Notes under the pieces: generated by a model | Told to the model about the DNA's origin: nothing | Seen by the model: the letters and a program-made list of their open reading frames with translations, nothing else | The model's database searches: none | From: CAYNVQ01 sp964400735 | GTDB lineage: Bacteria; Acidobacteriota; Aminicenantia; Aminicenantales; Aminicenantaceae | DNA length: 64,000 nucleotides | Direction: 5' to 3' | Assembly: GCA_964400735.1 (NCBI GenBank) | Contig: CAYNVQ010000001.1 | Span: forward strand, 682,001-746,000 | Program-made: the position numbers and the translations under genes | Shown here: in pieces, positions 18,101-25,768 of the stretch | How the letters are laid out: each line of letters opens with the position of its first letter | Numbering within the stretch: position 1 is the first letter of the stretch

Positions 18101-20078
18101 CATAAACCGAAGAGAATTTTTGAAGATGGGGCTGGCTGCCGGATCTCTGCTCGCTCTCGGAAGCCCCTCCGAGCTTGTCACCAAAGTCTACGGCAAAACA
18201 GAGACCCGGAAAAAAGTCATCATCCTGGGATTCGACGGAATGGACCCCCACCTCACTAGCATCTGGATGAGCCAGGGAAAACTCCCTGCCTTCGAGCGCC
18301 TACGAAATCAGGGAGGATTCTGTCCTCTTCAGACCAGTATCCCGCCTCAAAGCCCGGTGGCCTGGTCGAATTTCATCACCGGAATGGACCCAGGAGGCCA
18401 CGGTATTTTCGATTTTCTCAAGCGGAACCCTGAATACTACATCCCCGCCTTCTCCGGTACCGAAACCCATGACGCGACCAAGACGATTTCCGTGGGAAAT
18501 TATGTTTTTCCTCTAAGCGGAGGGTCGGTGGAGAACATGATGAAGGGAAGGGCTTTCTGGCAAATCCTAGAAGAACACGACATTCCGGCCACCATCTTCA
18601 AAATGCCCTCCAATTTCCCGCCGGTGGAAACCAAACAGAGAACCCTGTCCGGCATGGGAACCCCGGACATCACTGGTTCCTTGGGAGAATTCAACTACTA
18701 CACCACTCAAACAACGGAAATGATGGAAGACATCGGAGGAGGGACCATCCATGAGGTCTACGTCATCGGAAACAGGGTAGATGCCAAACTTCCGGGTCCG
18801 GAGAATGCCTTTAAAAAGGACAGACCGGAATCCTCGATCGATTTCAAGGTTTTCATCGATCCGGTCCATCCGGTAGCCAAGATCATCATCCAGGACGAAG
18901 AGTTCATCCTCAAGGAAAGGGAATGGAGCGGCTGGAAAAGGGTCCGTTTCCCGATGATTCCTACCAAGAATGTCCCCGGGATCTGTATGTTCTATCTCAA
19001 ACAAGTCCGTCCCGAATTCAAGCTTTACATCTCCCCCATCAACATCGACCCGGGCGATCCGGCCATGCCCATATCTACTCCCGGTAATTATGCCCAAGAA
19101 CTGGAGAAAAAATTCGGCCCCTATTACACCAAGGGGCTTCCAGCCGACTTCAAGGCCATGTCGCATGGCGTCCTGGACGAGGAGGAATATCTGGCCCAGG
19201 ACGACACCATTCTGAAGGAAAGGATCCAGATGTTCGAATATGAACTCAACCGGTTCGACTCCGGGCTTCTTTTTTACTATGTCTCCAGCACAGACCAGCG
19301 GCAGCACATGTTCTGGCGCTTCATCGATAAAGAAAGCCCGATGCACGATCCCAAACTGACCCTGAAATATGGAAACGCCATCGAAAACATCTACAAGGAA
19401 GCAGACAAAATGCTGGCTATGGCCCAGAACAAAGCCGACAAAGACACCATTATCATGGTCATGTCCGACCACGGCTTCACCCCCTTCCGACGGACCTTCA
19501 ATGTGAATACTTGGCTGAAGGATAACGGGTATATCCGCCTTATCAATAACTGGAGGCAGGGAGAGGAGGAGGCCTTCATGAACACGGACTGGTCCAAAAC
19601 CAAGGCCTATTCTTACGGGTTGAACAGTCTTTTCATCAACCAGAGAGGACGGGAGGGGGAAGGAATCGTCAATCCAGGCCCCGAAAAAAAGGCCCTGGTC
19701 AGGGAGATCGCCCGCAAGCTCGAACAGGTGACCGATCCCAAGACCGGAGAGAGAGTGGTCACCAAAGCCTATGTTACTCAAGATTGCTACCAAGACTCCC
19801 AGCGAGAGCAAGGCCCGGATATCGTGGTTGGCTATAACCGGGGGTACCGCACGGCCTGGTCCGCTCCACTGGGAAGGATCACCAAAGAGGTCTTTGATGA
19901 CAACATGGACCCCTGGAGCGGAGACCACTGCATGGACCCTGCTGTCTGCCCTGGAATCCTGCTCACCACAGAGAAAATCAAAGGCGACTCCCCCGCCCTC
20001 TATGATTTAACCGCCACCGTCCTTGCCATATATGGAATCGAAAAGCCTAAAGAAATGAAAGGAAAAAATATTTTATAG
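18093..20078 (+). CDS. Alkaline-phosphatase-superfamily phosphodiesterase, paralogue 3, Tat-exported
   Basis: I start this at the ATG at 18093 because AAAGGAAAG lies just upstream and the protein then opens with a clean Tat signal (INRREFLKMGLAAGSLLALG). A farther in-frame start at 18048 would bury that signal. Catalytic motifs match paralogue 2: LGFDGMDPHLT, SPVAWSNFITG, DPGGHGIFDF, SSTDQRQHMFWRF, MSDHGFTPFRRTF and WSGDHCMDP. It ends in a short basic tail (KPKEMKGKNIL). Tat export suggests that the metal sites are filled before transport, as in PhoD-like enzymes. It overlaps paralogue 2 by eight bases. The family branch is clear but the substrate is not. Confidence 0.84.
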   Translation: MSNINRREFLKMGLAAGSLLALGSPSELVTKVYGKTETRKKVIILGFDGMDPHLTSIWMSQGKLPAFERLRNQGGFCPLQTSIPPQSPVAWSNFITGMDPGGHGIFDFLKRNPEYYIPAFSGTETHDATKTISVGNYVFPLSGGSVENMMKGRAFWQILEEHDIPATIFKMPSNFPPVETKQRTLSGMGTPDITGSLGEFNYYTTQTTEMMEDIGGGTIHEVYVIGNRVDAKLPGPENAFKKDRPESSIDFKVFIDPVHPVAKIIIQDEEFILKEREWSGWKRVRFPMIPTKNVPGICMFYLKQVRPEFKLYISPINIDPGDPAMPISTPGNYAQELEKKFGPYYTKGLPADFKAMSHGVLDEEEYLAQDDTILKERIQMFEYELNRFDSGLLFYYVSSTDQRQHMFWRFIDKESPMHDPKLTLKYGNAIENIYKEADKMLAMAQNKADKDTIIMVMSDHGFTPFRRTFNVNTWLKDNGYIRLINNWRQGEEEAFMNTDWSKTKAYSYGLNSLFINQRGREGEGIVNPGPEKKALVREIARKLEQVTDPKTGERVVTKAYVTQDCYQDSQREQGPDIVVGYNRGYRTAWSAPLGRITKEVFDDNMDPWSGDHCMDPAVCPGILLTTEKIKGDSPALYDLTATVLAIYGIEKPKEMKGKNIL

Positions 20079-20087
20079 GAGCTCAAA

Positions 20088-20279
20088 ATGAGTAAGGCCA
20101 AAGTCAAACTGGAAAAAAGTCTTTTAGAGAAAGTCAAGAAATATTCCGAGATGTCCGGGTATTCTTCTGTGGAGGAGTTCGTTACCCACTGTCTGGAAAA
20201 GGAAATCGCCAAACTCGAAGAATCCGATTCCGAGGAAGAGGTCAAGAAAAAACTGAAAGGATTGGGTTATATCTCATAG
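20088..20279 (+). CDS. Small ribbon-helix-helix-like protein
   Basis: This 63-residue protein is short, charged and helical: a beta-like start (KAKVKLEKSLLEKVKKYSE) and then SGYSSVEEFVTHCLEKE, which is the CopG/MetJ-type ribbon-helix-helix pattern, followed by an acidic-basic tail ending KGLGYIS. TAGGAGCTC provides the ribosome site, nine bases after the previous stop. Its place inside the phosphodiesterase operon suggests a local regulator or accessory factor; neither is shown. DNA contacts cannot be judged by eye. Confidence 0.7.
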   Translation: MSKAKVKLEKSLLEKVKKYSEMSGYSSVEEFVTHCLEKEIAKLEESDSEEEVKKKLKGLGYIS

Positions 20280-20300
20280 AACGATAATAGCAGATATAAA

Positions 20301-21128
20301 ATGTGGGTATTCAATTCGGCTTTCGGCAAAATCTTCGACATCCTGTTCCTGCCGTTCCGCAGCCTGAGCCCTTGGACGGCCATGATCTTTATCTCCTTCC
20401 TTACTGGCCTCCTGATGCTTTTTGTCTTCAAATGGACATCCAACCAGAAAGGGATCCAGAAAGTCAAAAATAGGATCAAGGCCCATCTTCTGGAGCTTCG
20501 CCTTTTTAAAGATAACCTCGGCCTTTCTCTCCGAGCTCAGGGAAATATTCTCCGCTGCAACCTCCGGTACATCGGATATTCAGCCAAGCCCATGGCGGTG
20601 ATGATTATCCCGCTTATACTTATCCTTATCCAGCTCAATTTCTGGTTCGGCTACGCATCCTTGAGCCCCGACGAACCATTCATACTGAAAATCAAACTGA
20701 AAGAGAACCAAAATCTTCTCCAGACGCCGGTCGAAATCAATCCATCTTCGGCGCTTGTGATGGACGACTATCCGCTGAGGATTGAGGAGTCCAATGAGGT
20801 CGACTGGCGTTTCTATGCCAAGGAAGCGGGAGTCCATCAACTTTCGGTAACTATCGACGGAAAAACCGTCACTAAAAAGATCTCGGTCGCCCAAAGGCCT
20901 TTGAGCAAGATATCGCCTCTTAAGCCAGGCAGCGGCTTCTTCAAACAGGTTATGTACCCTACCGAACCGCCTATCGATGGAAACCTTCCCGTCCAAGAAA
21001 TCGAAATCGGCTATCCCACCAAAAACATGAACCTGTTCGGTTGGGGAATCCACTGGTTGATCGTGTATTTTGTTCTTTCCATCATCTTCGGCTTTGCCTT
21101 CAAAGGGATTTTCAAGGTCGAAATCTAA
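20301..21128 (+). CDS. Membrane protein with possible EMC3/Oxa1-like core
   Basis: The 275-residue protein has a hydrophobic segment at about 27-45, a basic helical stretch (VKNRIKAHLLELRLFKDN) and a second hydrophobic block at about 95-118. A beta-rich domain with PVEINPSSALVMDDYPLR and a final membrane segment (about 250-270) follow. A first segment, cytosolic coiled stretch and second hairpin is the layout of DUF106/EMC3 insertase relatives, but that resemblance is by pattern only. It ends the phosphodiesterase operon, 21 bases after the RHH-like gene, so it probably works with those enzymes at the membrane. Confidence 0.65.
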   Translation: MWVFNSAFGKIFDILFLPFRSLSPWTAMIFISFLTGLLMLFVFKWTSNQKGIQKVKNRIKAHLLELRLFKDNLGLSLRAQGNILRCNLRYIGYSAKPMAVMIIPLILILIQLNFWFGYASLSPDEPFILKIKLKENQNLLQTPVEINPSSALVMDDYPLRIEESNEVDWRFYAKEAGVHQLSVTIDGKTVTKKISVAQRPLSKISPLKPGSGFFKQVMYPTEPPIDGNLPVQEIEIGYPTKNMNLFGWGIHWLIVYFVLSIIFGFAFKGIFKVEI

Positions 21129-21170
21129 ATCCTCCGATGTCGCTCAAACTATGCCTGATACAAAAGAGAA

Positions 21171-21216
21171 CGTCTGACTACGAATCAGAAGGCCCCATGG
21201 GTTCGAATCCTGCCGG
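21171..21216 (+). repeat. tRNA-Arg(ACG) 3' fragment, left copy (att-like direct repeat)
   Basis: These 46 bases are identical to 25091-25136. They contain an anticodon arm (stem TCTGA/TCAGA around loop CTACGAA, anticodon ACG) and a T-arm with GTTCGAATC. There is no proper D-arm or acceptor upstream, so it is a pseudo-tRNA or attachment-site remnant. Confidence 0.75.
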
Positions 21217-21231
21217 ACATACTCCTTTTTC

Positions 21232-21265
21232 TGTCATTACGAGGAGCAAGCGACGTGGTAATCTC
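21232..21265 (+). repeat. REP-like sequence
   Basis: The TGTCATTACGAGGAGCAAGC stretch followed by GACGTGGTAATCTC matches a REP-type sequence that I recall from many bacterial genomes (usually TGTCATTGCGAG...). A short inverted GTAATC/GATTAC pair continues to about 21287. Confidence 0.5.
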
Positions 21266-21303
21266 TTTTTAGTACTACGTGATTACTAAAACAGACAGAC
21301 ATA

Positions 21304-22288
21304 GTTTACACATGAAACAAACTTCTCTAAGCTAGATGATTATTTAAGAAAGGAGATGTTTCATGTCAAAAAAGGAGATTCAAAGAAACCAAAGATGGCG
21401 CTTAGGTATCATCCGTCATGCTGAAGAGGTAACTCATAATATTGCTAAAACGTGTCGGTATTTTGGGATTAGCCGAACTGCATTTTACCGATGGTATGAG
21501 CGCTATAAAAAGTATGGGGAGGAAGGCCTTAAAGACCGCTCTCGCAAGCCATTTCATAGTCCTCGTGGAACAAGGCCTGAAATTGTAGCCAAAATAATCT
21601 ATCTAAGGCAAACATATCATTTTGGCCCTTGGAAAATTCAAATGTACCTAAAGAGATATCACGATATTAATATAAGTCAATCTGGCGTATACAGGATTCT
21701 GAAAAGACTAAATATGAACCGATTACCTAGTAATCAGCGTTATAAAAGGCATAAAGAGCGCTGGAAAAGACATGAAAAACCTGAGCCCGGTCATAGGATC
21801 CAGGTTGATGTAAAGTTTCTAGAAAGAATTCCTGGAAGCAGGAAACGATATTACCAATACACTGCAATTGACGATTGCACTAGGCTACGAGTCCTAAGAA
21901 TCTATCAAAGATGCAATCAGAGGACATCCATTCAGTTCATCGACTATGTTTTCTCTAGGCTACCGTTTAGAGCTGAGGCGATCCAGACAGACAACGGATC
22001 TGAATTCCAAGGACAATTCCATTGGCACGTTTTGGATAAAGGGATAAATCACGTATATATAAGGCCAAGGAAGCCAAGGTTAAATGGAAAAGTGGAGCGA
22101 AGCCATAGAATAGACCAAGAAGAATTTTACAGAATGTTGAATGGCGTTGTTATTGATGATACCAAGTTGTTTAATGAGAAGCTGAAAGAGTGGGAAGATT
22201 TTTACAACTTTAGTAGACCACATGCAGCCTTAGGTGGTAAAACACCATATGAAAGATTTAGAGAGAAGGTACATCTTCGTGTGTAAAC
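21304..22288 (+). mobile_element. IS481-family insertion sequence
   Basis: The element is about 985 bp. Its ends are inverted repeats: GTTTACACATGAA at 21304-21316 and, read backwards, GTTTACACACGAA at 22276-22288. After a small gap both continue with CTTCTCT. The transposase stop codon lies inside the right repeat. No clear target duplication was seen. It looks complete and could be active. Confidence 0.75.
21363..22286 (+). CDS. IS481-family transposase
   Basis: This 307-residue DDE transposase has an N-terminal helix-turn-helix (CRYFGISRTAFYRWYERY) followed by a second HTH-like block. An rve-type integrase core carries the catalytic acids: Asp in IQVDVKFL, Asp in IQTDNGSEF and Glu in LNGKVERSHR. 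The tail FSRPHAALGGKTPYERF is diagnostic of the IS481/IS3 group. AGAAAGGAGA precedes the ATG. The frame is intact. Its codon use is AT-richer than that of the phosphodiesterase operon to its left. Confidence 0.93.
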   Translation: MSKKEIQRNQRWRLGIIRHAEEVTHNIAKTCRYFGISRTAFYRWYERYKKYGEEGLKDRSRKPFHSPRGTRPEIVAKIIYLRQTYHFGPWKIQMYLKRYHDINISQSGVYRILKRLNMNRLPSNQRYKRHKERWKRHEKPEPGHRIQVDVKFLERIPGSRKRYYQYTAIDDCTRLRVLRIYQRCNQRTSIQFIDYVFSRLPFRAEAIQTDNGSEFQGQFHWHVLDKGINHVYIRPRKPRLNGKVERSHRIDQEEFYRMLNGVVIDDTKLFNEKLKEWEDFYNFSRPHAALGGKTPYERFREKVHLRV

Positions 22289-22367
22289 GATCTTGTTCAG
22301 TCTCACATCAATTTGACACTTCATTGTATTCCTTGATAATATTTCTCCGACCAGATAAGGGGAAAAA

Positions 22368-24848
22368 GTGGCAATAAAGTGCCCAAAGTGTCAATTCGAA
22401 AATCCTGATACGGCTAGATTCTGTATCGAATGTGCCACACCACTGCAGTCTTCCAAAGATATTGAAGTTACCGAAACCATGGAGACACCCAAAGAAGAGC
22501 TGACCACAGGCTCTACATTTGCAGGCAGGTACCAGATTATTGAGGAGTTAGGTAAAGGGGGAATGGGAAAGGTCTACAAGGTTTATGACACAAAGATTAA
22601 AGAAAAAATCGCCTTAAAACTTATTAAGCCAGAGATAGCATCTGATAAAAAGACTTTAGAACGGTTTGCTAATGAACTGAAGATTGCCCGAAAAATTGTC
22701 CATAAGAATGTTGGACGGATGTATGACATTAATGAGGAAAAAGGAACGCACTACATTACAATGGAGTATGTGTCTGGTCAAGACCTTAAAGGATTCATCA
22801 GACAATCAGGGCAAATGGGAGTTGGGACTGCCATATCCATTATCAAACAAGTCTGTGATGGATTGTTAGAGGCTCACAGAACAGGCGTAACCCATAGAGA
22901 CCTGAAACCTAGCAACATAATGATTGATAAGGAAGGCAATATCCGGATTATGGACTTTGGTATAGCTCGTTCACTTGAAGCAAAGGGGATAACGGGTGCA
23001 GGAGTAATGATTGGTACACCGGAGTATATGTCACCAGAACAAGCAGAAGCGAAGGAAGTTGACCAGCGTTCTGATGTTTATTCCCTCGGTGTGATTTTAT
23101 ATGAGATGATCACAGGGAAGCTTCCCTTTGAGGGAGATACGCCTCTAAGCATTGCCATGAAGCATAAAGGTGAAAGGCCTAAAGACCCCAAAAAGTTGAA
23201 TCCGCAGATGCCAGAGGACTTAGAGGGCTTAATCCTCAAATGCTTGGAGAAAGAAAAGGAAAGCAGGTATCAGTCAGCTGAGGAGATGTATGATGCATTA
23301 GATAATATTGAGCAAGACATACCGTCAATACAGAGAGAGATAGCCAAAAGAAAGCCCATCACATCAAAAGAAAAAAGAGCTGTAGTTGGATTAAGGAAGC
23401 TTTTTATTCCTGCATTGGTATGCCTTACTCTTGTCGTAACAGCTCTGATATTCCTGAAGCTTATTCCACAGAAGGACACAGCTCCTACTCCCTCCAGGGA
23501 AATTTCTCTTGCGGTGTTATCATTTGAGGATTTGAGTCCAGAAAAAGACTATGAATATTTAGGTGATGGGATAGCAGAAACTCTCATCAATGCCTTGAGT
23601 GGCATTGAAAATTTACGTGTTCCTGCGAGAACCTCTGCTTTTTCCTTCAAGGGTGAAGATATAGATATAAGGGAAATAGGTCAGAACTTGAATGTGGAAA
23701 CATTGCTTGAAGGTAGCGTGCAAGTTGCAGGTAATAAGCTTAGAGTCATAGCTAGACTAAGCAACACAGAGGATGGTTACCAACTATGGTCTGAGACTTA
23801 TTATCGTGAGCTTGACGACATTTTTGTTATTCAAAATGACATTGCACAGAACATTGTTAGTATCTTGAAAATAAAATTGTTGGGTGAGAAGAGTCAAGTA
23901 CTTGTAAAACCTCATACAGAAAACTCAGAAGCATATCAGCTATATTTAAAAGGTCGATACTTTTTAAACAGACGGACAGGAGAAGGAGTGTTCCTGAACA
24001 GAGCCCTTGATTGCTTTGAGGAGGCGCTTGAAATGGACCCCACTTTTGCTCTCGGATACACAGGGCTTGCGGACTCCCATGGTCTCCTTGCGGATTACCA
24101 ACTTTTACCTCCAAAAGAGGAATTTCCCAAGGCAAAAAAGGCAGCCCTAAAGGCGCTGGAGATTGATGACAATATCGCTGAGGCGCATGCCTCGCTTGGA
24201 TGGATTAGTATAACCTATGATTGGAACTGTGATCTCGCTGAGAAAGAATTGAAGCGTGCCATTGAGCTAAATCCTGGCTTCGTGGCGGCTCACTATAGGT
24301 ATGCCAGGTATTTTTTGTGGGTGGCTCGGTATGATGAGGCCATCAAAGAGTTTAAGATAGCCCTTGAACTGGATCCTTTCTCTCCTATTATCAACCGAGA
24401 ATTCGGAGTGGCGTTACTCTTCGCCGGTCATTACGACCAGGCCATAGAAGCATTACAGAGGACAAATGAGCTAGAGCCGAACTTTTATTGGGTGAACCAA
24501 TACCTCGGTTGGGCATATTTACAAAAGTCAATGTATGAAGAAGCTCTGGCAGAGTTTGGGAAGCATACTCTTTGGTTACAGATCGCCTCTGCAAGGATGG
24601 GAGAGAAACAGAAAGTGAGAAAATGGATTGATGAAGAAAAGGATTTTCCCTACTTAAATTCGCCCATTTTCAGTGCCCTACTCTATGGTGAAATTGGAGA
24701 GGCGGATCAAGTTTTTTACTTGTTGGAAAAAGCCTATGAAGATCATAATTCATGGTTATTCTTCCTCCAAGCACGCCCATATCTGAGTAAATACAAATCG
24801 GACCCGAGGTATACTGGACTATTGGTGAAAATGGGATTAAAAAAATAA
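22368..24848 (+). CDS. Zinc-ribbon Ser/Thr protein kinase with TolB-like and TPR domains
   Basis: The 826-residue protein is a membrane-spanning kinase. In order it has an N-terminal zinc ribbon (Cys 5, 8, 19, 22), then a Hanks-type kinase domain with glycine loop LGKGGMGKVY, Lys 84, HRDLKPSN at 176-183, DFG at 196-198 and GTPEYMSPEQ. A single membrane helix lies near 345-365. Outside is a FlgO/TolB-N-like domain (LAVLSFEDLSPEKDYEYLGD and LLEGSVQVAG), followed by several TPR repeats. This layout is common in Acidobacteriota and Aminicenantes-like genomes. The GTG start has AAGGGGAAA upstream. It lies in the island between the tRNA fragments, with lower GC than the genes to the left. Targets unknown. 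Confidence 0.9.
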   Translation: MAIKCPKCQFENPDTARFCIECATPLQSSKDIEVTETMETPKEELTTGSTFAGRYQIIEELGKGGMGKVYKVYDTKIKEKIALKLIKPEIASDKKTLERFANELKIARKIVHKNVGRMYDINEEKGTHYITMEYVSGQDLKGFIRQSGQMGVGTAISIIKQVCDGLLEAHRTGVTHRDLKPSNIMIDKEGNIRIMDFGIARSLEAKGITGAGVMIGTPEYMSPEQAEAKEVDQRSDVYSLGVILYEMITGKLPFEGDTPLSIAMKHKGERPKDPKKLNPQMPEDLEGLILKCLEKEKESRYQSAEEMYDALDNIEQDIPSIQREIAKRKPITSKEKRAVVGLRKLFIPALVCLTLVVTALIFLKLIPQKDTAPTPSREISLAVLSFEDLSPEKDYEYLGDGIAETLINALSGIENLRVPARTSAFSFKGEDIDIREIGQNLNVETLLEGSVQVAGNKLRVIARLSNTEDGYQLWSETYYRELDDIFVIQNDIAQNIVSILKIKLLGEKSQVLVKPHTENSEAYQLYLKGRYFLNRRTGEGVFLNRALDCFEEALEMDPTFALGYTGLADSHGLLADYQLLPPKEEFPKAKKAALKALEIDDNIAEAHASLGWISITYDWNCDLAEKELKRAIELNPGFVAAHYRYARYFLWVARYDEAIKEFKIALELDPFSPIINREFGVALLFAGHYDQAIEALQRTNELEPNFYWVNQYLGWAYLQKSMYEEALAEFGKHTLWLQIASARMGEKQKVRKWIDEEKDFPYLNSPIFSALLYGEIGEADQVFYLLEKAYEDHNSWLFFLQARPYLSKYKSDPRYTGLLVKMGLKK

Positions 24849-25291
24849 TCAACAAACAAAACATAAAGGTAATAAAGCCCGATCTATAGAGCATTACGAA
24901 AAATTCCTCTAGCTCTGGAAAGACGCTGACCCAGGTATAGCAGAGGTTGAAGATACGATCCTAAGCGTTGTTTACCAGCCATCCTAATCCCAATTGAGAA
25001 TTCCCGAAAAAAAGTAGTCAAAATATGGTCAAAGAGGCGAAATAAAATATGCGTAAGTAATTGATAATAAACAAATTGGCATAAATAGAGCGTCTGACTA
25101 CGAATCAGAAGGCCCCATGGGTTCGAATCCTGCCGGGCGAACCAGGGGTATCCCAGAAAAATCAGCCTTTTCTTTGTTTTTGTCTTTTATACTACAGACC
25201 CGTATTTTCAGCTATTTTAAGCAAAATCTGGCACATATGCGGCTCATGGGGATTCAAGGTTGCTGCTCTTGTTGGATTTGATTTATCTCCG
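24849..25291. other. Right junction of the tRNA-flanked island
   Basis: No gene is visible. It holds the right tRNA-Arg fragment. About 140 bases of AT-rich sequence follow, including TCTGGCACATATGCGGCTC, which is unlike the neighbouring coding regions and may be the scar of a lost integrative element. Confidence 0.45.
25091..25136 (+). repeat. tRNA-Arg(ACG) 3' fragment, right copy (att-like direct repeat)
   Basis: Exact copy of 21171-21216. Here the match to a tRNA is better at both edges: ATAGAG before it resembles the 3' side of a D-arm, and GGGCGAACCA after it gives an acceptor 3' strand with an encoded CCA ending at 25144. The 5' acceptor strand and most of the D-arm are missing. Confidence 0.75.
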
Positions 25292-25717
25292 TTAAATAAA
25301 TTTCTTTACAGTAGTCAATAGATCTGAGGGATCAACCGGTTTCTCAAGATAAGCCTCGGGAGTAATATCCAGATCGACTCCAAAAACTTCCTTTTTTCTT
25401 TCCATGAAAGGCTTCTCTTTTATGTAATGTTTCATATCTACACCAGTCACATGTCTTGATCCCGATACAATGACTATCGGAACTCCCTTGAATTGTTCGC
25501 TATTCTTTATCTCGTTGAGGAACTTGATTCCGCTTTTTTTTGGCATCAAAAGGTCTAGTAGGATCAAATGCGGAGGATTCTCTTGAACCTTATTCAATCC
25601 CTCTTCGCCATCGGAGGCTGTTAGGGTTTCATAACCTTCTTCATCTAAGATCGCCTTCAGATAGGCTCTTGAATCTGGCTCATCGTCTATTATTAATATT
25701 CTCTTTGTTTTAGACAT
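25292..25717 (-). CDS. Single-domain response regulator (CheY-like)
   Basis: This 141-residue receiver domain has the acidic pocket (ILIIDDEPDSR), the phospho-acceptor Asp in LILLDLLMPKKSG (about residue 55), the switch Ser/Thr in PIVIVSGSRH and the conserved Lys in YLEKPVDPSDLL. There is no output domain. An extra segment of about 20 residues between the Ser and Lys motifs (KEKPFMERKKEVFGVDLD) lengthens the usual alpha4 region. It lies downstream of the histidine kinase on the same strand, about 50 bases apart, so the two are a likely pair. Output partners are unknown. Confidence 0.9.
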   Translation of the reverse strand: MSKTKRILIIDDEPDSRAYLKAILDEEGYETLTASDGEEGLNKVQENPPHLILLDLLMPKKSGIKFLNEIKNSEQFKGVPIVIVSGSRHVTGVDMKHYIKEKPFMERKKEVFGVDLDITPEAYLEKPVDPSDLLTTVKKFI

Positions 25718-25768
25718 ACGACCTCCTTTAGAGCTCCCATTATACAGGAGAAAATTATCCCAATCAAG

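Noticed and set aside
18567..19928. 453-codon minus-strand frame opposite paralogue 3
   Set aside because: Long only because the coding strand has few stops in this frame. The real protein on the other strand has all catalytic motifs.
21150..21220. Full tRNA-Arg at the left repeat copy
   Set aside because: ATGTC upstream can pair with GACAT after the repeat, but the D-arm is far too long and lacks the GG pair, and the top of the acceptor mismatches. Called a fragment instead.
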